A DNA stretch of 64,000 nt, taken from NCBI GenBank assembly GCA_021799635.1, contig JAJZAB010000001.1:284505-348504 (forward strand), in the 5' to 3' direction. Below, one piece after another: positions 45,477 through 53,966 of this stretch; position 1 is the stretch's first letter; each line of letters opens with the position of its first letter. The position numbers and the translations under genes were made by a program. Source of the stretch: Microcaldota archaeon (GTDB lineage: Archaea > Micrarchaeota > Micrarchaeia > Micrarchaeales > Micrarchaeaceae). The notes under the pieces are model-generated. The model saw only the letters and a list, made by a program, of their open reading frames with translations, was not told the origin of the DNA and searched no databases.

Positions 45477-47173
45477 CCTCCAAGCCCTATGTTCGTGATA
45501 TTAAGGACTCCTGAAGTGCTCCTCTCAGAGCCGTTGTAAAAGTAGCCTATTGAAATGGAGTAGCTGCTGGTTATTCCAACTGGAGCCGTAGGTATGGTGT
45601 AGCAGAGCAATCCAACGTCAGCGCTGGAGCCTTCAGGCACTGTGTAGTTTACGCTTTCGTTATGCCTCTCACCAGGTGCGTAGCAGGACACGCTGTTTAT
45701 TATCACCCGCCCGGCTAGCGCGTTGGTTATGTTTAGCACAGCAGTGTCGGCCGAGTAGTTGAAGCTGACAAAGGAGCATTTTAGCGAGGCGTTGTAGATA
45801 AGGCACGAATTCCTGTACTTGCTGCTCCACCTGGCAGGGCTTTCGCTCACGTTGAGCGCCTTTATCAGGTTGACCCCGTTCTGGTTTGCGATTATAACGT
45901 TTCCTGCGGCGACCAGGGAGAACAGCGATACGGTGTAGTTGCTGGTAACCTCAGTTTCGTTTATCATGTCATAACCGTTGGTAGCTGCAGACCTTGCCTG
46001 CACGTAGCTTGAGCATATGTCAGCAGTTCCGTTGCTGTATATGATACCAGGGCAGCTTTCATTGAACGAGGATATGTTGACGGGCTCGGCGTTCCTGGCT
46101 ATGTAACTTACAAAGTATCCATACTGGTTCTGGAAAAGATTGGAAGTCTCCAGCTGCTTTCTGTTGTAGGAGATTATGCCGCCAAGATAACTGGAGTTCC
46201 TGTAGAAGAATTCAGAGTTGTACTTTCTCAGCGCAGTGCTTGAATTGTAGGCCGCGCTGGCATCCGCCTGCGCTGTGCCATTGTATAACTTGGTAACTAC
46301 GCCAGCACAGCTCGTCCCGCCCGTGGTGTTTTGGTACACCACTATCTTGGTCCAGCCTCCAGAATAGAAAGTGCAGAGGCTGGTCGTGCTATTTATTGCG
46401 GCGATTGTCGCATCGCTGCCATTCGCTTCGATTGGTTTTGCGTTCAGCGAGAAGCTGGACACAATGTCACTGACAAGCTTTGGCGTCAGAGTGCCCTGCA
46501 GCCAAATGGAGTACCCCGTGCCTCCTGCATTGTAAGGCACCAGGGCGCCCTCAGCTATGTTTATAGTTCCTGCAAGGTCGCCAAGCACAGCAGACAATAT
46601 AGAGTTGGCCGGCCCCATGGTGTAGTTGAACATACCAATACCGTACTGGTCGGCGAGCAGGTATGATACCGAGGTGCCGTTGCCAAAAAACGAAAACCCA
46701 GTTGCTGATCCAAAGCCGTTGTTCGGTATCGAAGAGAAAGGCCGCGGGACCTGCTCGGCGCTCACGTTCACTGTTAGGGTGCTTTCCGCGTGCTGCCTGT
46801 CTACAATGTCAAGCAGCTGCCCTGGGTCTGCCACAGCCTCGAACTGGTATGTGCCGTTTGATGGATAAATGTAGCTCTCGTTTATTCCGGCGCTCTGGCC
46901 GGCAGGTATGGTGACCTTGTAAGTATCTATGGGATTGCCGTTAAGGTAGAGCACTACCGGCATGCTGCTTATGCCGGAATGCCCGGTGTTGTTCACCAGT
47001 ACCTTGAAACTTAATGTTTGGAATGGGTATGAATTGCTAGGCAGTTCTGCTGCGATGCTTACAAAAACGCTGTAGCTTTTGCTCGTGGCGCGGCTCACAA
47101 CGAATGCCACCACAGCAACTATCACTATGGCTATGACAAGGTAAGCTATAGTTGTTTTTGCATCCATCTTCAC
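45473..47173 (-). CDS. Membrane-anchored surface protein with CARDB-like domain
   Basis: 566 residues. One N-terminal helix (residues 7-28) then an extracytoplasmic region with about 30 N-x-S/T sites. Residues 33-135 have the CARDB/Ig-like pattern (FKVLVNNTGHSGISSMPVVLYLNG, YKVTIPAGQSAG). The remainder is beta-rich and unrecognised, with a few cysteines. It follows the wHTH gene by six bases, so that regulator may control it. Probably part of the cell surface. Confidence 0.65.
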   Translation of the reverse strand: MKMDAKTTIAYLVIAIVIVAVVAFVVSRATSKSYSVFVSIAAELPSNSYPFQTLSFKVLVNNTGHSGISSMPVVLYLNGNPIDTYKVTIPAGQSAGINESYIYPSNGTYQFEAVADPGQLLDIVDRQHAESTLTVNVSAEQVPRPFSSIPNNGFGSATGFSFFGNGTSVSYLLADQYGIGMFNYTMGPANSILSAVLGDLAGTINIAEGALVPYNAGGTGYSIWLQGTLTPKLVSDIVSSFSLNAKPIEANGSDATIAAINSTTSLCTFYSGGWTKIVVYQNTTGGTSCAGVVTKLYNGTAQADASAAYNSSTALRKYNSEFFYRNSSYLGGIISYNRKQLETSNLFQNQYGYFVSYIARNAEPVNISSFNESCPGIIYSNGTADICSSYVQARSAATNGYDMINETEVTSNYTVSLFSLVAAGNVIIANQNGVNLIKALNVSESPARWSSKYRNSCLIYNASLKCSFVSFNYSADTAVLNITNALAGRVIINSVSCYAPGERHNESVNYTVPEGSSADVGLLCYTIPTAPVGITSSYSISIGYFYNGSERSTSGVLNITNIGLGG

Positions 47174-47179
47174 TACCTA

Positions 47180-47638
47180 CTACCTGCCCTTCAGCTCTTT
47201 CAGAGCAGTGATCATCTTCTCCTTTATCGGCAGGACCTCAGAGTTAAAATAGCCGTTAACCCAGGAATCCTCATTGTATCTTTCGTTCACGTTGGCCCTG
47301 GAAAGGAAAAAGACGCCCTTAGAGTTGCCCACTATGTTCGCCTTCTTGAGCTGCAGCAGATGATAGCGCAGGGTCTTCTCATTGATGGGCTCCCAATATT
47401 TTGATATGTATTCAGACATCTCCGGTACGCTGGGGTCCTTCTTTTCTACGAACTGGAAGTATAGTATCGAGTCCAGCACCGCCACCGCGCTCTGCCTTGA
47501 CTCCCCAGGGTTTATCACTCCCAAGGCAAGGGCAAGCCATCTCACCAGCGACCTCCTCGTTTCTACAACCTCCTTTGTAATAATTATATTCCTAAGGGTT
47601 ATCTCCCTTTCTATGAATTTTGATTCATTTAGCTTCAT
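47180..47638 (-). CDS. Winged-helix-like regulator
   Basis: 152 residues. Basic N-terminus, then RRSLVRWLALALGVINPGESRQ, a helix-rich middle and a winged-helix-like segment (NEKTLRYHLLQLKKANIVGNSKG followed by a FFLSR wing). Family not named by me. It shares a transcript with the surface protein that starts seven bases after its stop. A tRNA-scale 105-base promoter region separates it from the divergent gene at 47745. Confidence 0.6.
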   Translation of the reverse strand: MKLNESKFIEREITLRNIIITKEVVETRRSLVRWLALALGVINPGESRQSAVAVLDSILYFQFVEKKDPSVPEMSEYISKYWEPINEKTLRYHLLQLKKANIVGNSKGVFFLSRANVNERYNEDSWVNGYFNSEVLPIKEKMITALKELKGR

Positions 47639-47744
47639 CGTATCACGGCAGAAAAAGTCACACGTAACGCAGCAGCAACTAATAATCTATTGCAATAATC
47701 ATTACTAAATACTTTTCCAAAATAATTTAAAGAGCGGTGATCAG

Positions 47745-48170
47745 ATGGGAAAAATAGATATGTCTGCCGATTTTGACCAGGGTGCCCTCAAAGCCTATTC
47801 GAAGAACGAGGCGTACCTAATAATTACACTGGCAAACCCTTCAGATACAGGGATATACTGGTGCGAGTGCGAAGTTAGGGTTAGGCCGCCACTATCCCTA
47901 GTCCACGATGGGGAGCTCAACAGCGGAAAGGCCCACATAGGCATACTGCAACCCAGGATACCAATAAACAAAAAGATCAAAATATTTACCAGGCCCAACA
48001 ACTACCCCGACGAGTATCCTGTAGAGATAACGGTTTTCGTGTATGATGAAGGCGGGGCCATATCAGAAAGAATAGAAAGGAAGGTTACCATAAGCTGCAA
48101 GGAGGCGCCCAGCGAGGTGACAGATTCGGCCGCCAGGGACGGAGGCGCTCTGCCATCTAGCCCTCAATAA
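47745..48170 (+). CDS. Small beta-rich protein of unknown function
   Basis: 141 residues, no signal peptide. The pattern EAYLIITLANPSDTGIYWCECEVRVRPPLSL to VEITVFVYDE resembles an Ig-like or C2-like beta sandwich; there are three cysteines and a proline/serine-rich disordered tail. GGTGAT lies five to ten bases before ATG 47745 and TTTAAAG about 16 bases upstream. Its 3' end overlaps the convergent acylphosphatase gene by 14 bases. Function unknown. Confidence 0.6.
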   Translation: MGKIDMSADFDQGALKAYSKNEAYLIITLANPSDTGIYWCECEVRVRPPLSLVHDGELNSGKAHIGILQPRIPINKKIKIFTRPNNYPDEYPVEITVFVYDEGGAISERIERKVTISCKEAPSEVTDSAARDGGALPSSPQ

Positions 48171-48459
48171 CGAAGCTGTTGTATCTTCCAGCGGCCGCCG
48201 TGTCGGCGGCCTTCCTGCCTCTTGAAACCTCAATGCTCATAACATCAGGTCCATACTTTATTTTCACATCTATGGATTTTATGAAGCCCCTTATTGATAC
48301 CGCGTTCCCGCACGCCAGTATCTCTACAGAACCGTTCTCAGCATTCCTCACCATACCAGTAAGCTTGAACCTCCTCGCCTGCTCGGCCACAAGCCTCCTA
48401 TATCCAACCCCCTGCACGACCCCGTGCACCACAATCCATGCGCTGGCCACCAAGAGCAC
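48157..48459 (-). CDS. acyP: Acylphosphatase
   Basis: Hydrolyses acyl phosphates. 100 residues, usual size. VVHGVVQGVGYRRLV holds the catalytic arginine and phosphate loop; GMVRNAENGSVEI holds the catalytic asparagine. Two N-terminal starts, GTG 48459 or TTG 48453, fit. Follows the CDP-alcohol phosphotransferase gene by 15 bases. Confidence 0.92.
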   Translation of the reverse strand: MLLVASAWIVVHGVVQGVGYRRLVAEQARRFKLTGMVRNAENGSVEILACGNAVSIRGFIKSIDVKIKYGPDVMSIEVSRGRKAADTAAAGRYNSFVIEG

Positions 48460-48474
48460 CGCTCTTCCAATCCG

Positions 48475-49035
48475 TCACGACAGGCTTTCGTATATTTCAG
48501 CAATCCCCCTGACCATTATGTAAATGAACAGCACTCCGATAAGGAAATAGCCCAGATAAAGGTAATTGCCAAAGACCGAAGACGTTACATACATCCATGA
48601 AAGATAGGAAAAAACAACGAATTTCACCACGCCAATGCCTCCCCTGCCTATGCTTGAAGAATACACATACCTGGCAAGCCTGGTCTTCATCTTTGAGGAT
48701 GTGCCCCTGGCTCCCATAAGCGCATCGGCAAAGGAGTGTCGCAGCACTACTAAGAACAGTATGAACAGCGGCACTATCCTCAAGTACGCGAAAACTATCC
48801 AGAGCACGTATTCAGTCACCCTGTCCCCGGCTACGTCGAGCCTGCCGCCGTACCAGCTGGGCTTTCCGCCATTTTTCACCGCCCCCTTAGCAAAATAACC
48901 ATCAAGGTAGTCAAGAAGGAACATTACCGCCATCAGTATTATTATCGCTGCCGCTGCCACCTTAAAAATTATCATGTATGCTATTACAAAGACCATCAGC
49001 GTCCTAACCAGCGTAGTAGCGTCAGCCAATTTCAT
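48475..49035 (-). CDS. CDP-alcohol phosphatidyltransferase
   Basis: Membrane enzyme of phospholipid headgroup synthesis, about 186 residues. The catalytic motif is split: DYLDGYFAKG, then GGRLDVAGD; the usual D-x2-D-G-x2-A-R has K at the Arg position (FAKG), and the D-x3-D end is present as LDVAGD. Five or six helices. Which alcohol it joins to CDP-lipid is unknown. In a minus-strand run with Yip1-like protein and acylphosphatase. Confidence 0.8.
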   Translation of the reverse strand: MKLADATTLVRTLMVFVIAYMIIFKVAAAAIIILMAVMFLLDYLDGYFAKGAVKNGGKPSWYGGRLDVAGDRVTEYVLWIVFAYLRIVPLFILFLVVLRHSFADALMGARGTSSKMKTRLARYVYSSSIGRGGIGVVKFVVFSYLSWMYVTSSVFGNYLYLGYFLIGVLFIYIMVRGIAEIYESLS

Positions 49036-49086
49036 TGCTATCACTGCAATACACTGCGCCCGCAGGCCATAGCGCGCGCAATCCGG

Positions 49087-49782
49087 CTAGCCGGTGAACG
49101 GCATTCCGTTCGCAGCTATCCCAATCAGCACCGAAGCGTAGACAAATATTAAAATCAATACTATTATGAAAAATGTCGCAAAATAGGTTGTGAACGACTG
49201 CATCCTTGTTATCTTCTGCTGATTTGCCGCGGCAATTATAAATATCACGAGCTGCCAGACGGCCACTATGGGCAAGAACACAATCTTTAATACAGGTACG
49301 AAAAACGTCCAGCTAAAGAGCAGGAACGGCATGTAAGAGTACATAATGGCAGAGAAGGTCTTTCCGTATCCCCTGGCGTATGTCATCAGCAGGCGCCTTC
49401 CGACAAGCTGGTATATGGCTGCGTTGACCAGAATGCTTATAGGAACAAGCACCAGCAAAAAAACTATTCCCCCTATGAACACTGCAATGGCTACGCCAAC
49501 ATAGGGTGAAATGCTGCTTATAAGACCACCAAAAATGCTGAGCCCTCCCACTCCGCACCCAGCAGTTACCGGCGTTCCAATCGGCACTGCGGAAGCGGAA
49601 CAGGGACTGCCAGCATAAAGTGAGAAAGCGATCCCGAAAATCAGGAAGAGTATGAACGGCAGTATGCTGGCAGAATAGTATACCTTCATGGCGGAGTATA
49701 CGTCAAGGTTCCTGGATGTGTTCTTCCCTGGGTGCAACAGCGACCCATAGGCGTTCTTTACATCAGATGAGAATGCCAACAA
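49087..49782 (-). CDS. Yip1-domain membrane protein
   Basis: 231 residues. Five helices with the Yip1 layout: SLLHPGKNTS entrance, three helices in the middle, and the end helices with a QLVIFIIAAANQQKITRMQS loop. Archaeal Yip1-like proteins have no defined role. Upstream gene is the HerA-like ATPase (45-base gap), downstream CDP-alcohol phosphotransferase. Confidence 0.7.
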   Translation of the reverse strand: MLAFSSDVKNAYGSLLHPGKNTSRNLDVYSAMKVYYSASILPFILFLIFGIAFSLYAGSPCSASAVPIGTPVTAGCGVGGLSIFGGLISSISPYVGVAIAVFIGGIVFLLVLVPISILVNAAIYQLVGRRLLMTYARGYGKTFSAIMYSYMPFLLFSWTFFVPVLKIVFLPIVAVWQLVIFIIAAANQQKITRMQSFTTYFATFFIIVLILIFVYASVLIGIAANGMPFTG

Positions 49783-49827
49783 ACCACAATCCTATTACAA
49801 ATAAAGATATTATAAAACTTTGCACCT

Positions 49828-51624
49828 CTACCAACGGCTGAAATCGTAGCTTTCCAGAGACCTGATGTCAGCCACATCAACGCCGTCCATAACGAAGCCG
49901 CTCTTATAAAAGTCGAAGCTTCCGCTGCTCACAAATACAATGGTCCTGGCGAAGCCCCATGCTTTTCTGGAAGCAAGCATTTTCCGCGTTTCCGCAGGGT
50001 TTTTGGCCCCTGTTTCGTACTCAACCGCTACCCTGGATCCGTTTATGTAAGCAACTATATCCGGGCCTCTTTTGGATCTGTTTACGTAGTGCTTTATGCC
50101 ACGCGCTTCAAGCTTCTCAGAAATCAGCATCACATTCCCTTCATGGCCAGCGCTGGGCGAGCTCCTGTGCGTCATCACTATGGTCCTTGGCGCTCCTCCA
50201 CCGTCCAGCTCAGCCACATCCAGGGAGCCCTCGCCTATCATCCTGTCTATAAGCTGTTTCCCGAACCTGCGCTCAAGGGAGGAGTATTCGACAGGAAGCC
50301 TTGCCAGCTCTGCAGCCCCACATTCTGCTTCCAGGTCGCTCCTGCCAGGGCTTTCCACACCAAAGTGCTTCATAAGGCTGGATATTCTAGCAGTGCGCAC
50401 AACCACTGGGTCCCTCATAAGGGAGCTCACCACCATAGCTTCATTCTGCCTGAGCGCCCTGAGCCTTTTCCTAACAGCATCCCTCCTGGCCGGGTCGTTG
50501 CCCGACATAGCGTTCGATATGTAGTTTATCTCAGATGGCTCCCTTGGATAGAAAGAGACCATGGTGGCGGCGTTGGCCGTTATCTGCCTGTCCAGGTTTG
50601 ACGTTATATGAGTTGCTATTATTATTCCTATGCCGTACTTCCTGCCCTCCTCTACAATCTTTCTTATTATGCTCGAATCATTTCTTGTGCTGCCTATTAT
50701 GAACTGCGCCTCATCTATCATTATGTACATCCGCAGCCCCCTTTCCATTTCGCCGCTCTTCATGCTTATGTAAAGCCTCCTGAGCAGCTCGTGGATGTAG
50801 ATGAACTGCGCCTCCCCGCTCCCTATAGAAGGGAGGGAGAAGGAGCTGACGCCTGAGGTCAGCTTCCCAACGTCTATGAAATTTGAAGTGAAAGCCGGCC
50901 CCGCCAGCAGCGACATCCTCTCCTTCAGGTGCAGCAGTGTATTCCTTTCCGATGCGCTCCTAGAATTCTTTATGAATATGTTGAGCTCAGAAATCAGGTC
51001 TGCGATACTCGGCGTTTTCTCCACATTCCTGTCCCCCATGCCCCTGGCTCCCTTCTTCCTGTAGGTGTACCATATGCATTCCGCAAGCTTTGTTGACTGT
51101 ATGTAACCAAGAGAAAACGCGTCCTTGAGGAGCGAAGCCAGCTCAGAGGTCCTTTCTGATACGGTAGCGCCACCAAGGTCGAACATGTTTACTCCAGAGT
51201 ACTTGGAGTTGTACACGTTGCCGTTCAGCAGCCTCACCACATCCTCGTGCTCCCCGTGCGAGTCGAAGACTATCGCAGGCAGCCCAGCCCTGACTATGTC
51301 TATCATGATTGATTTGAAGAGAGTGCTCTTCCCGAAGCCGCTCATCCCAACTATTATTATGTGCGGGTTCGCCTCCTTCCTTGGAAATACCAGTACCTTG
51401 CCGCGCTTCCTCCTCCAACAAACTGATAAAAGGGACTCAGCTTTCGGCACCCTGCCCCCGAATCTGTACGAGATCATCCTTATCTGCCTAAGCGTGCATT
51501 CCGCCTCTCCTATCCCTATTGACAACAAACCGCTCCGGCCTCCAAAATTGGATACCAACTGTGCAACCAGGCTCACTCCAAGCCTTGTTGCTATACTACT
51601 AATAAAATTTTTTATTTTTTCCAT
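49828..51624 (-). CDS. HerA-like ATPase with C-terminal nuclease-like domain
   Basis: About 598 residues. RecA-like ATPase: Walker A GMSGFGKSTL (about 93-102), IVFDSHGEHED, Walker B MYIMIDEAQF, and an arginine-finger-like region. HAS-barrel not obvious at the N-terminus. The C-terminal 85 residues read RGPDIVAYI then VAVEYETG, with the D...E-x-E arrangement of PD-(D/E)XK nucleases, but the usual Lys is not seen at the catalytic spot. Such proteins translocate or process DNA (HerA/NurA, VirB4). ATG 51624 is chosen because TTTATTAAGG lies about 24 bases upstream. No NurA gene adjacent. Confidence 0.8.
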   Translation of the reverse strand: MEKIKNFISSIATRLGVSLVAQLVSNFGGRSGLLSIGIGEAECTLRQIRMISYRFGGRVPKAESLLSVCWRRKRGKVLVFPRKEANPHIIIVGMSGFGKSTLFKSIMIDIVRAGLPAIVFDSHGEHEDVVRLLNGNVYNSKYSGVNMFDLGGATVSERTSELASLLKDAFSLGYIQSTKLAECIWYTYRKKGARGMGDRNVEKTPSIADLISELNIFIKNSRSASERNTLLHLKERMSLLAGPAFTSNFIDVGKLTSGVSSFSLPSIGSGEAQFIYIHELLRRLYISMKSGEMERGLRMYIMIDEAQFIIGSTRNDSSIIRKIVEEGRKYGIGIIIATHITSNLDRQITANAATMVSFYPREPSEINYISNAMSGNDPARRDAVRKRLRALRQNEAMVVSSLMRDPVVVRTARISSLMKHFGVESPGRSDLEAECGAAELARLPVEYSSLERRFGKQLIDRMIGEGSLDVAELDGGGAPRTIVMTHRSSPSAGHEGNVMLISEKLEARGIKHYVNRSKRGPDIVAYINGSRVAVEYETGAKNPAETRKMLASRKAWGFARTIVFVSSGSFDFYKSGFVMDGVDVADIRSLESYDFSRW

Positions 51625-51681
51625 TGTAAAACCCCATAAATCCGGCAACCTTAATAAACATTGGTTATCTAACTATATCGT

Positions 51682-51805
51682 GCCAGGGTGGCAGAATCTG
51701 GTAACGCGCCGGTCTTGAGTTTTGAAAATATCAAGAGCTGATCTGTGATGCAAAAAGAAAACCGGTGCCCGCAAGGGCTTTAGGGTTCAAATCCCTACCC
51801 TGGCG
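51682..51805 (+). tRNA. tRNA-Ser(TGA) with about 40-nt intron
   Basis: Acceptor GCCAGGG/CCCTGGC with discriminator G (Ser), D-arm GCAG...CGC, anticodon stem CCGGT/ACCGG, anticodon TGA at 51716-51718, long variable arm GCCC-GCAA-GGGC, T-arm TAGGG-TTCAAAT-CCCTA. The intron placed after position 37 is about 51720-51759. It can pair internally: CTTGA (51714-51718) with TCAAG (51731-51735). No CCA encoded. Class II fold and G73 separate it from tRNA-Leu. Confidence 0.92.
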
Positions 51806-51826
51806 CCTCAGCAACGTAGAAAAAGC

Positions 51827-52252
51827 TTACTGCTGTCTTGCCACATCCAACTTTCCTCCTCCCAAATACGGGTACTTCAGAGTATCCACAAGCCTTGTCT
51901 TTATTTTCAACGTCGCGTCTGGATTTAGGACATATATCATGCAGTTCCTGTTCGCATACATAAAATCCTGCCTGCAGTAGCCGCAGAGCGCGGCGCGCTG
52001 TTCTTTGGACAGGCTTGTAACGAATATGCTCTGTATGTCAGTGTAACCTTCAGATATGGCCTTCAGCAGCGCAACCCTCTCCGCGTGGAAGCAGGTGCTT
52101 GTTGCCAGTTCTATGTTGCAGCCGCTGAAAACCCTCGTCCTTGCCCCATTGGATGCAATCACGGATGCGCCGACCCTCCTCCCAGATATGCCCGCCTGTG
52201 AATGCTTCAGGCTTGCTATGGCCGCTTTCACAGCCTTGTCATATGTTTTCAT
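51827..52252 (-). CDS. cdd: Cytidine deaminase
   Basis: Converts cytidine to uridine. About 141 residues. The zinc motif is CFHAERVALL (Glu is the proton shuttle) with CGYCRQDF supplying two more cysteines; the usual PCxxC reads LCGYC. NGARTRVFSGCNIELAT matches the substrate loop. ATG 52252 (after GGTGGT) is favoured; 52285 is also in frame. Convergent with tRNA-Ser. Confidence 0.9.
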   Translation of the reverse strand: MKTYDKAVKAAIASLKHSQAGISGRRVGASVIASNGARTRVFSGCNIELATSTCFHAERVALLKAISEGYTDIQSIFVTSLSKEQRAALCGYCRQDFMYANRNCMIYVLNPDATLKIKTRLVDTLKYPYLGGGKLDVARQQ

Positions 52253-52328
52253 AGAACCACCATATTTTTTGAACAGTTTTACCATACCTGTAGCATGCGG
52301 ATTATTTAATACTTACTTAGGATTAAGC

Positions 52329-52411
52329 ATTACGAAATATTACGACGGCATTCCCAAAAGTTAAAAAACAAAAACCGAAACAAAACCGAAATACAACAAA
52401 TCATATAAAAA
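52329..52411 (+). promoter_or_regulatory. Operator-like direct repeats and TATA of surface gene
   Basis: ATTACGA occurs at 52329-52335 and 52339-52345 (10-base spacing). An 11-base unit (AAAACCGAAAC/T) is repeated in tandem at 52371-52392. TATA element CATATAAAAACC is at 52402-52413, about 30 bases before ATG 52441. Tandem repeats just upstream of a TATA box are a typical place for a regulator to bind. Confidence 0.4.
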
Positions 52412-52440
52412 CCTTTCTAAGCATAATATAATGTGATTTC

Positions 52441-53946
52441 ATGAGCAGCACGGTAAAATATGCCGCGGCAGCAGTTGTCATAGTAATAATTGCGGCTTTG
52501 ATTGTCATAAGTTATACTGGTGTAAAGTCCGTCAAATCAGCCAGCGGTGTTGGGACCACATCTCTGGCCTTTCAGCTCACCGATCCGCCGTTCGTTCCTC
52601 TCGGAACCCAGGCACTGGTGGTGGATTACTCCTCAATAAAGGTGCATGAAATCGGCTCAAACGGCACAGCGACATGGGTTAACTCAAGCCAGAGCGGCAG
52701 CGTAGACCTTATGTCTCTTGTAAACCTGACGCAGACAATAGCAGAGCTTCAGGTGAGCACCAATTCGGTAATAAACCAGGCAGAATTCAACATAACATCA
52801 GCGAGCATAACAGTGAACGGCACAACATATCCTGTATCAGTTCCAGAGCCGCTGATAACTGCAAACGTGACTGGAAGCACATCTATAAACTCCACAGCTA
52901 CTCCAAGCATAATAGTAGACATGTCACCAACCGTTCTGTCAATTTACACATCAAACTCCACTCTGTTCGTAATGGTCCCATCTGTAAGGGCTGTGATAGT
53001 GCCAGGTATAAACCATGGAGTAATTAGGGTCGGCGCTAAAGCAAACCTTACAGCTACGGACAGGGATTATCTCGGAAGGGTCAGGCCAAACATAACTATA
53101 ACAAACGCCCAGCTTTCAGAAAACAACAACTACACCACAATTTCTGTTACAGTCAAGGACAACTCAAACGCGAGCGCTACGCTGCAGAACATGCTGCTTT
53201 TCGGAATACCATCAGTAAGGGTTTTTCCATACGCAAATGCTACGGCTTCATCAAATTCCACGATCGGCGTGCAGCCGCAGGCTCCGGTGATGTCTGTAGG
53301 GGTAAACAGCACCCTCAGCACTTACAACAACCGCGGCTCCGCAAGCAACGGCAGCCAATCCTCTGCAGGCGGATACAACCACCTCTCTGCCGTTATAAAC
53401 GGTGGCGTGGTGAACGTGTCAAGCAACGGCAGCCTGGAGACATCAACGCGCGTAGAGCAGTCCGCCAGCTCGGAAGCTGAGATAAACCAGGGGCTGTTCA
53501 TAGAAAGATTCCGCGTCCTGAATTTCAGAATACTGTCAAACGGCACCCTCGCCCTGCCATTTGAGGGCGGAATAGGCCGCAGCGACAGGTGCATAAATCC
53601 GGTAGCGGCAACATCAGCAAATGCCTCTGTTGGTGGGGGCGCCGCTTCAGCAAACTCCAGCACGTATGTAAACATTTCAATATACTGCCTGCCCTACAAC
53701 CAAAGCGGATACACCCTGCAGCCAGGCCAGTCAGTTACGCTCACGTTTAATGGAATAATAAGCTTCGGGGGGGAGTGCTCTTATCCTATAAGGCCAGTGC
53801 CGCTGGAGGCAAGCCCGCAGCTGGTGCACCTTCCGATAAGTATGTACTGCCCAATAACGGCCGGAGTAGTGCCAGGATCAACATATCGCATTGTTGTGAT
53901 TGGAGAGCGCGGCGCGCACGCAACAGCAAACGTCACCGCGGAATAA
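52441..53946 (+). CDS. Membrane-anchored surface protein, DUF4382-like
   Basis: 501 residues. N-terminal helix (residues 8-26) as anchor or signal, then a glycosylatable beta-rich ectodomain with many N-x-S/T sites. Conserved start FQLTDPPFVPLGTQALVVDY, followed by a VDLMSLVNLTQTIAEL repeat element, match the DUF4382 family. C-terminal half has a Cys-rich YCLPYNQSGYTLQPGQSVTLTFNG module that is also in the next gene. It is 20 bases from the regulator gene with a related ectodomain. Expressed from its own TATA box. Confidence 0.75.
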   Translation: MSSTVKYAAAAVVIVIIAALIVISYTGVKSVKSASGVGTTSLAFQLTDPPFVPLGTQALVVDYSSIKVHEIGSNGTATWVNSSQSGSVDLMSLVNLTQTIAELQVSTNSVINQAEFNITSASITVNGTTYPVSVPEPLITANVTGSTSINSTATPSIIVDMSPTVLSIYTSNSTLFVMVPSVRAVIVPGINHGVIRVGAKANLTATDRDYLGRVRPNITITNAQLSENNNYTTISVTVKDNSNASATLQNMLLFGIPSVRVFPYANATASSNSTIGVQPQAPVMSVGVNSTLSTYNNRGSASNGSQSSAGGYNHLSAVINGGVVNVSSNGSLETSTRVEQSASSEAEINQGLFIERFRVLNFRILSNGTLALPFEGGIGRSDRCINPVAATSANASVGGGAASANSSTYVNISIYCLPYNQSGYTLQPGQSVTLTFNGIISFGGECSYPIRPVPLEASPQLVHLPISMYCPITAGVVPGSTYRIVVIGERGAHATANVTAE

Positions 53947-53966
53947 AGCACTGGAAGTGAGTATTC

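Noticed and set aside
50089-50601. 170-codon plus-strand frame opposite the HerA-like gene
   Set aside because: Composition (Pro, Leu, His, Ser-rich) fits an antisense reading, and the minus-strand gene has clear ATPase motifs.
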